Of a stretch of DNA of 64,000 nucleotides, positions 59,458 through 64,000 are shown in pieces. A program made the position numbers and the translations under genes. The notes under the pieces were generated by a model, which was not told where the DNA came from, did not search any database, and worked only from the letters and a program-made list of their open reading frames with translations. This DNA is from Lachnospiraceae bacterium (GTDB taxonomy: Bacteria > Bacillota > Clostridia > Lachnospirales > Lachnospiraceae): positions 62,001 to 126,000 of the forward strand of contig JALCRM010000006.1 of the NCBI GenBank assembly GCA_022652545.1, written 5' to 3'. The number at the start of each line of letters is the position of its first letter. Positions within the stretch are counted from its first letter, which is position 1.

Positions 59458-60281
59458 GACAGAGCCTCCTTCCTTGCTGCAAAATCGGCACGGATCGCCG
59501 CAAACTCTTCGGCTGTCGGCATGTGATGATGCCAGGACGCCTTGTTTTCCATAACGGCTGAGCCTTTTCCCTTCACAGTATTGGCAATGAGCACGGACGG
59601 CTTTCCGGTCACGGCCTTCGCCGCTTCAAAAGCCGCATTCAGCCGGTCGATATTGTTTCCGTCACTCACATCGATGACATTCCAGCCAAAACTTCTGAAT
59701 CGCTCGTGCAGATCGTCCTCCCCCATGACCTCTTCGGTATTGCCGGAGATCTGCAGGCGGTTGCGGTCCACTACGGCACACAGATTGTCCAGGCCGTACT
59801 GATGCGCGGCCATGGCCGCTTCCCAGTTGCTGCCTTCCGCCAGTTCTCCGTCTCCGAGCACCGTATACACCCTGTAAGCTCTTCCGTCCATTTTCCCGGC
59901 GAGCGCCATCCCCACGGATACCGGCAGACCATGCCCGAGCGACCCTGAATTCATCTCGATCCCCGGCAGGTGATTGTTCGGATGTCCGATGTACTCGGAC
60001 CCGAATCTGCTGAACTTGGAAACCACCTCATCGATGGAAAGAAAGCCCTTCTTTGCAAGCACCGCGTACAATGCCTCCACCGAATGTCCCTTGCTCATGA
60101 TAAAACGGTCTCTGTCAGGATCGTCCGGCTTTTCCGGGCTGACATTCATCTGGCAGAAATACAGGGAAACCAGGATCTCCATGACGGACATGTCGCCGCC
60201 GATGTGACCGCCTCCTCCGGCTTCGATGATCCGCAGTACATCGTCGCGGAGATCGTAGGCCATCGCGTCATATCTGCTCAT
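59451..60281 (-). CDS. Transketolase-like N-terminal subunit
   Basis: A 276-aa thiamine-diphosphate-binding half. The motif GDGELAEGSNWEAAMAAHQYG ends with the NLCAVVDRN Asn ligand. GGGGHIGGDMSVMEIL and FIMSKGHSVEALYAVL are typical active-site segments. The start MSRYDAM has AAAGGAAAG upstream. A longer frame would add 26 non-homologous residues. It follows the isomerase gene after about 95 bp, with its partner subunit overlapping downstream. Confidence 0.92.
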   Translation of the reverse strand: MSRYDAMAYDLRDDVLRIIEAGGGGHIGGDMSVMEILVSLYFCQMNVSPEKPDDPDRDRFIMSKGHSVEALYAVLAKKGFLSIDEVVSKFSRFGSEYIGHPNNHLPGIEMNSGSLGHGLPVSVGMALAGKMDGRAYRVYTVLGDGELAEGSNWEAAMAAHQYGLDNLCAVVDRNRLQISGNTEEVMGEDDLHERFRSFGWNVIDVSDGNNIDRLNAAFEAAKAVTGKPSVLIANTVKGKGSAVMENKASWHHHMPTAEEFAAIRADFAARKEALSC

Positions 60282-60376
60282 ATACTTTCCTTTCCGCCGC
60301 GTACCGCGGCCGTTTCCGCGGGATGCATACCCTGTATGTATACTCATTTCAGGGACCATCCCGGAAACCGATCATC

Positions 60377-61795
60377 TCAGAAACCGAAATCCACGTCCTC
60401 GCCGCGGAGGTAAGCCTTTACATCTTCTTCGACCGGGTCGTACAGGTCCGGTTTCACGCCGATATACTTGCAGGCTTCATACAGTACCGGAACGACATTC
60501 CTGTGTATGCCCACACAGTGATGGATATATGGTCCTTCCACGATCTTTGCCTCGAGTCTCCTGATATTGGCGACCTCCACCCAGAGATACGTCCCCATGC
60601 CTTTCGGCCCGTCGACTCCCTTCGCATTTCCCAGAAGCAGCGAATATTCCCCGTTGTCTCCGTCAAATCGCACAAGCGACACCGGTCCGTGTTTTGCCTC
60701 CGCGGTCAGCGAACCGGGATAGTCAAAGGCCAGAGGCACGGTGAGTTTCGCCTTCTCCCTGGCGATCGAGATCGGCCAGGGTCCGCAGTGCTGCAGCAGT
60801 TCGCCGTTCGCATTGTCGGGATGCCTGATCGTCCAGTCCGCAAAGAAGCTTCTGGTCTCTCCCATGCCGGCCGCCTCTACCATCAGGGCGGTGATCGCAC
60901 CGTGGATATCCGTCTCGCAGACCACCGGGATACCTTCGTCGTTCAGCAGCGCGTTCGCCGCGCACGGCATGATGCCAAGCTCGCTCTGCAGCTGATTCCA
61001 GCACTGGATCGCCGCCGCATTGCAGCCGTATTTCCTGATCAGGTGCTCCATGGCCACCTTCAGCGCCGCCACGCTTTCAAGCTGTGCGTCATTCACGCAG
61101 ATCTCCATGTTCTGTCTGCAGTATTCCATGGTCACGGCAACTTCCTCTTTTTCGGCCTTTGCCTTTTTGACTTCATCGGTCAGTTCCGGCATCGGTATGG
61201 GAGAAAGCTGAATGTTGAATTTCTCAAGCAGTTCCCCTTCGTTGCACATGGTGCTCCAGAAATCGAACGGTCTTGTGGAGATCTGCAGAATGCGGGTGTG
61301 ACGGAACGTCTTCACTACATTGCAGACCGCAAGGAAATCGCGGACCCCGCGCGCAAAGGCCGGATCGCCGAGGCGGCAGTTCGTCATATACGTAAAGGGC
61401 ACCCCGAAGCGGCGCAGTACCTTGCCGGTGGCAAACAGTCCGCACTGCGTATCGCGAAGTCTGGTCCCGTCGGGCTCCGGACGTTCATCGAGCGGCCCCC
61501 AGAGCAGGACCGGAACGTTCAGTTCCTTTGCCAGGCGCGCACATTCATATTCCGTTCCGAAATTGCAGTGCGGAAGGAACAGTCCGTCCACCTTTTCTCT
61601 TTTGAATTTCTCCGCGATCTTCAGCATGTCTTCGTCGCAGTAAAGCAGGCCTTCACTGTTGATGTCCGTAATATCGACGAAATCCACTCCGAGTTCCTTC
61701 AGACGATCCGCTGTGAGTCCCCTGTACTTAATCGCGTCCGGTGCTGAGAAGATACTTCTTCTGGTCGGTGCGTATCCCAGTTTTATGTGATCCAT
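60377..61795 (-). CDS. L-fucose/L-arabinose isomerase-like protein
   Basis: A 472-aa aldose-ketose isomerase of the FucI/AraA fold (COG2407 type). The catalytic, metal-binding acids are expected in VVCETDIHGAITALMVEAAG (Glu and Asp). LFLPHCNFGTEYECARLAKELNVPVLLWGPLDERP is the sugar-entrance half. It is the first gene of the operon, with AAGGAGG seven bases before the ATG, and it faces a divergent LacI regulator across a palindromic operator. The sugar cannot be read from the sequence; the kinase and split transketolase suggest a pentose or branched pentose. Confidence 0.88.
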   Translation of the reverse strand: MDHIKLGYAPTRRSIFSAPDAIKYRGLTADRLKELGVDFVDITDINSEGLLYCDEDMLKIAEKFKREKVDGLFLPHCNFGTEYECARLAKELNVPVLLWGPLDERPEPDGTRLRDTQCGLFATGKVLRRFGVPFTYMTNCRLGDPAFARGVRDFLAVCNVVKTFRHTRILQISTRPFDFWSTMCNEGELLEKFNIQLSPIPMPELTDEVKKAKAEKEEVAVTMEYCRQNMEICVNDAQLESVAALKVAMEHLIRKYGCNAAAIQCWNQLQSELGIMPCAANALLNDEGIPVVCETDIHGAITALMVEAAGMGETRSFFADWTIRHPDNANGELLQHCGPWPISIAREKAKLTVPLAFDYPGSLTAEAKHGPVSLVRFDGDNGEYSLLLGNAKGVDGPKGMGTYLWVEVANIRRLEAKIVEGPYIHHCVGIHRNVVPVLYEACKYIGVKPDLYDPVEEDVKAYLRGEDVDFGF

Positions 61796-61880
61796 CCTGC
61801 TGCCTCCTTTTTTACGGTCGCATCTGTGTTCTGCTGCACTTATGCTTACAGAATACCCTTTTGTTTTCTGAATTTGATGC

Positions 61881-61917
61881 TATAATTAAGTATAATTTAC
61901 TTAATTTTGTACTTAAT
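61881..61917. promoter_or_regulatory. LacI operator and promoter region between isomerase and LacI genes
   Basis: The palindrome ATTAAGTA (61885-61892), 5 bp, TACTTAAT (61898-61905) is followed by a third half site TACTTAAT (61910-61917). The left arm overlaps an extended -10 for lacI, TGCTATAAT (TATAAT 61881-61886), and a minus-strand TATACT (61889-61894). One repressor could therefore block both directions. Confidence 0.7.
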
Positions 61918-61959
61918 ATATGTGCCGCCGACGCTCTGTCCGGCGTAAGAAAGGACCGC

Positions 61960-62973
61960 ATGTCTCTCACCGCAAAGGAACTCGCCGCAAAACTCAATAT
62001 CTCCGCAGCCGCAGTATCCATGGCGCTGAACGGCAAAACCGGTGTCAGCGCGGAAACGCGCAGACAGGTACTCGAAGCGGCGCGGAAGTACGGCTACGAT
62101 CTCACGCGCATCGCCGACAGGCAGAACCATGGCGGCACGATCTACTTCCTCTTCTACAAAAAGAGCGGTGCCGTTGTCTCCGAAACGCCTTTTTTCAGCG
62201 AAGTTTCCGAGGGTGCAGCAGCAGGCTGCCGAAAAGCCGGCTGCAGAATGAAGATCGTATATTTCTATGAGGAAAATGAAAAAGCTGTCGAAGAGATCGA
62301 AGATCTGCGCCTGCCGGATTCAGACTGCGCAGGGATCATACTGCTCGGAACCGAAATGACGGAAGATGATCTGAAGCCTTTTTCTGCACTGCGGAAACCG
62401 TTTGTCCTGCTCGACAACAGTTTTCGTTCTCTTCCCTGCAACAGTGTCACGATCGCGAATGTGCAGGGCGCTGATCTTGCCACTTCCTATCTGATCCTGC
62501 GGACAGGAAAGCAGCCGGGGCATCTGAGATCCTCTGTGTCGATCAACAACTTCGAGGAACGCAGGGAAGGCTATATAAACGCCGTCAGAAGGCACGGCTA
62601 CTCTTCCTCCAAGGGAGTCGTCCACATGCTCACGCCCTCTGTCGACGGAGCATATGCGGATATGCTGGAACTGCTTGAGAGCGGAGAACAGCCTGCTGCC
62701 TGTTATTTTGCCGACAATGACTATATTGCCATCGGTGCCGTCAAGGCGCTGAAACAGAAGGGATACCGCGTGCCGGCCGACGTGGCGGTCGCCGGATTCG
62801 ACAATATCCCTTTTTCCGGGATCATCGATCCCCCGCTCACGACAGTCCATGTGCCCAAGCATTATCTGGGAGAAATCGCTGTCGAGCGCCTGGTCAGCAT
62901 CATGAAGAATCCCGGCTCCTACCCTGTCAGGATCGAAGTCGCGACCTCCCTGGTGCAGCGCAGGTCTGTGTAG
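61960..62973 (+). CDS. LacI family transcriptional regulator
   Basis: A 337-aa repressor. HTH: LTAKELAAKLNISAAAVSMALNGKTGVSAETRRQVLEAARKYGY. Ligand domain: PFVLLDN, EERREGYINAVRRHGY, AACYFADNDYIAIGAVKALKQKGYRVPADVAVAGFDNIPFSGIIDPPLTTV. The start MSLTAKE has AAAGGA four bases upstream; upstream in-frame codons run through the operator and are not coding. It is divergent from the isomerase-transketolase-kinase operon, which it very likely represses in the absence of the sugar. Confidence 0.94.
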   Translation: MSLTAKELAAKLNISAAAVSMALNGKTGVSAETRRQVLEAARKYGYDLTRIADRQNHGGTIYFLFYKKSGAVVSETPFFSEVSEGAAAGCRKAGCRMKIVYFYEENEKAVEEIEDLRLPDSDCAGIILLGTEMTEDDLKPFSALRKPFVLLDNSFRSLPCNSVTIANVQGADLATSYLILRTGKQPGHLRSSVSINNFEERREGYINAVRRHGYSSSKGVVHMLTPSVDGAYADMLELLESGEQPAACYFADNDYIAIGAVKALKQKGYRVPADVAVAGFDNIPFSGIIDPPLTTVHVPKHYLGEIAVERLVSIMKNPGSYPVRIEVATSLVQRRSV

Positions 62974-63017
62974 GCTGCCCCGTTCCGCAGCCATGGTCAT
63001 CGGTGATCAGCGAGACT

Positions 63018-63533
63018 TCACTCCTGCTTCTGTTCTTTCCTGAACAGTGCCGAAAAAAGAAAGTGCGTGAACGGAGCTGCCGCAAACATGTTCCATAGAA
63101 CCGCCATGGGAAAGTTCTTCATAAGGGTCCCGACCCAGATCACCGGAACGGCGGAAAGCGCCGCACCGCCTTTGATCACGCTGAACAGGATCGTGGCCGC
63201 GAAACTCATGGAGGGACACATGACGGCAACGGTACCGGCCTGCCGCATCAGCCGGCAGTAATACGGGTTGTCCCTGGAGGGGTCCGCGTGTTTTGCCCCG
63301 ATCCGGGCACCCAGGCGGTTCCCGAAAAGACTCGATACAAGGAACACGATCAGTCCCATGTATGTGGCCTCCGACAGGGCACCCGTGAACACCGAATAGT
63401 CCATGCCGCTGAAGCCTCCCGCGACCGACTGAAAATTCATCTTGATCGCCGTGTTGTACACTTCCATGCCGATCGCCATGGAATAGGACATGAGCAGTCC
63501 GAATATGACTTTCTGAAATTTTGTTTCCGGCAT
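63018..63533 (-). CDS. Small membrane protein, DUF2798-like
   Basis: A 171-aa protein with four hydrophobic segments (about residues 8-27, 52-68, 100-120 and 128-160), arranged as two similar halves: KVIFGLLMSYSMAIGMEVYNTAI and TVAVMCPSMSFAATILFSVI. This fits my recollection of DUF2798 proteins. No function is known. GGAGG lies 11 bases before the ATG. It is convergent with the LacI gene 44 bp away. Confidence 0.75.
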   Translation of the reverse strand: MPETKFQKVIFGLLMSYSMAIGMEVYNTAIKMNFQSVAGGFSGMDYSVFTGALSEATYMGLIVFLVSSLFGNRLGARIGAKHADPSRDNPYYCRLMRQAGTVAVMCPSMSFAATILFSVIKGGAALSAVPVIWVGTLMKNFPMAVLWNMFAAAPFTHFLFSALFRKEQKQE

Positions 63534-63593
63534 ATCTTTCCGTACCTCCGTATGTTTGTGCAGCCGTCTGCTGCTTCCGGGCAGCGGCCGCAG

Positions 63594-63635
63594 AAAAAAA
63601 GACGCAGCCTATTCACCGAATAGACTACGCCTTTT
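63594..63635 (-). terminator. Bidirectional terminator-like hairpin
   Basis: The stem 63601-63614 / 63618-63631 pairs with a few mismatched or G-T positions around a 3-base loop. It is flanked by A7 on the left and T4 on the right. On the minus strand it ends in a T-run, fitting termination of the partial gene at the window end. Confidence 0.75.
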
Positions 63636-63764
63636 GACTTATTTCTATCTGTGTTCTGCCCGTATTCCGTTTTACCGTGCTATTTTAGATCTGCCCCGAT
63701 CGATTTGTCAAAACATTTTCAGCAGCACTTCCGGGATCTTCGCCTTTCCGATTTCAGCCTGCTC

Positions 63765-64000
63765 TCATTTCAGCCTGATCTCCGCCGTCCGGGAACGGAC
63801 GCGGTAGCCAAGGTCGCTGTCATCATATGCGACGGCCTGGCCGGCTTTGTAGCCGAGGACGGAGGAACCGGACGGTCCCGAAAGCATGCAGCCGTCCAGG
63901 ACGATCTTTCCCGTCACGGTATACATGGCATACGTCGAAGCGCTGGCAGTAACTGTCGATGCGGTAAGGTCGATATCCCCGTCTTCGGCGAGCATCGTGT
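63765..64000 (-). CDS. C-terminal end of a repetitive, probably surface-exposed protein (5' end beyond window)
   Basis: The last 78 codons of a gene that continues past the window edge. The sequence is rich in Ser/Thr/Ala/Gly with alternating hydrophobics (DIDLTASTVTASASTYAMYTVTGKIVLDGCMLSG), like the rungs of a right-handed beta helix or a carbohydrate-binding surface protein. No catalytic motif is visible. It ends 130 bp before a terminator hairpin. The frame is open to the window edge, so it is not an independent small gene. Confidence 0.6.
   Translation of the reverse strand, partial: TMLAEDGDIDLTASTVTASASTYAMYTVTGKIVLDGCMLSGPSGSSVLGYKAGQAVAYDDSDLGYRVRSRTAEIRLK

Noticed and set aside
57718-59526. 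602-codon plus-strand frame
   Set aside because: Antisense to the FGGY kinase and transketolase C subunit; Arg/His-rich composition without motifs.

Overview
The window looks like a chromosomal segment of a GC-rich gut Lachnospiraceae (Firmicutes, Clostridia). The evidence is the DUF5716/DUF5717 gene pair, strong GGAGG ribosome-binding sites with many TTG/GTG starts, lipoproteins with Ala/Ser/Thr-rich linkers, YesM/YesN-type two-component regulation of sugar ABC transporters, a CIRCE element, and a tRNA gene with no encoded CCA. No rRNA, CRISPR array, insertion sequence, integrase or phage module was seen; one tRNA-Gly gene is present. Almost all the sequence is coding, mostly on the minus strand.

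Layout. 1-7.2 kb (minus): the end-truncated Hsp70/actin-fold DUF5716 gene and its giant partner DUF5717, then htpG with a low-complexity insert and a CIRCE operator. 7.4-20.6 kb (minus): a long co-directional run with many 4-nt stop/start overlaps. In transcription order it is larB, larC, a beta-CASP metallo-hydrolase, thyA, dihydrofolate reductase, sbcD, sbcC, a COG2509 FAD enzyme, a PrsA-like lipoprotein and cardiolipin synthase. 20.7-23.0 kb (plus): a Memo-AMMECR1 fusion and its radical SAM partner (AmmeMemoRadiSam). 23.0-26.0 kb: a CbiMQO nickel/cobalt importer, divergent from a CsoR-family sensor whose metal-ligand spacing matches the nickel sensor InrS, with a C6G6 palindrome between them. 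A MATE pump follows.

27.5-34.0 kb: a first sugar ABC importer (binding protein plus two permeases, with an attenuator-like hairpin after the binding protein), an AraC regulator, a LacI regulator and the nucleotidase yfbR. 34.2-37.7 kb: a HAD phosphatase, then apbE next to a membrane Fe-S protein that carries a C-terminal FMN-binding domain, which is its likely flavinylation substrate. 37.8-45.8 kb: hflX, a GNAT-methyltransferase fusion, truA, flavodoxin, a YD-repeat lipoprotein and a lipoprotein with two different metallopeptidase domains. 46.1 kb: tRNA-Gly(GCC) with a clear promoter and terminator.

46.3-63 kb is a carbohydrate-use region. A YesM/YesN-type two-component pair diverges from a binding protein/permease/permease/esterase/esterase/esterase/nucleoside-hydrolase operon. 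Next to it is a LacI-controlled operon of FucI/AraA-like isomerase, two-subunit transketolase and FGGY kinase. That combination resembles isomerase-kinase-transketolase routes such as D-apiose catabolism. The window ends with a small DUF2798-like membrane protein and the 3' end of a repetitive surface-type protein. The loci most worth following up are this carbohydrate region, the nickel/LarBC/AmmeMemoRadiSam block, the flavinylated redox pair, and the DUF5716/DUF5717 pair beside htpG.
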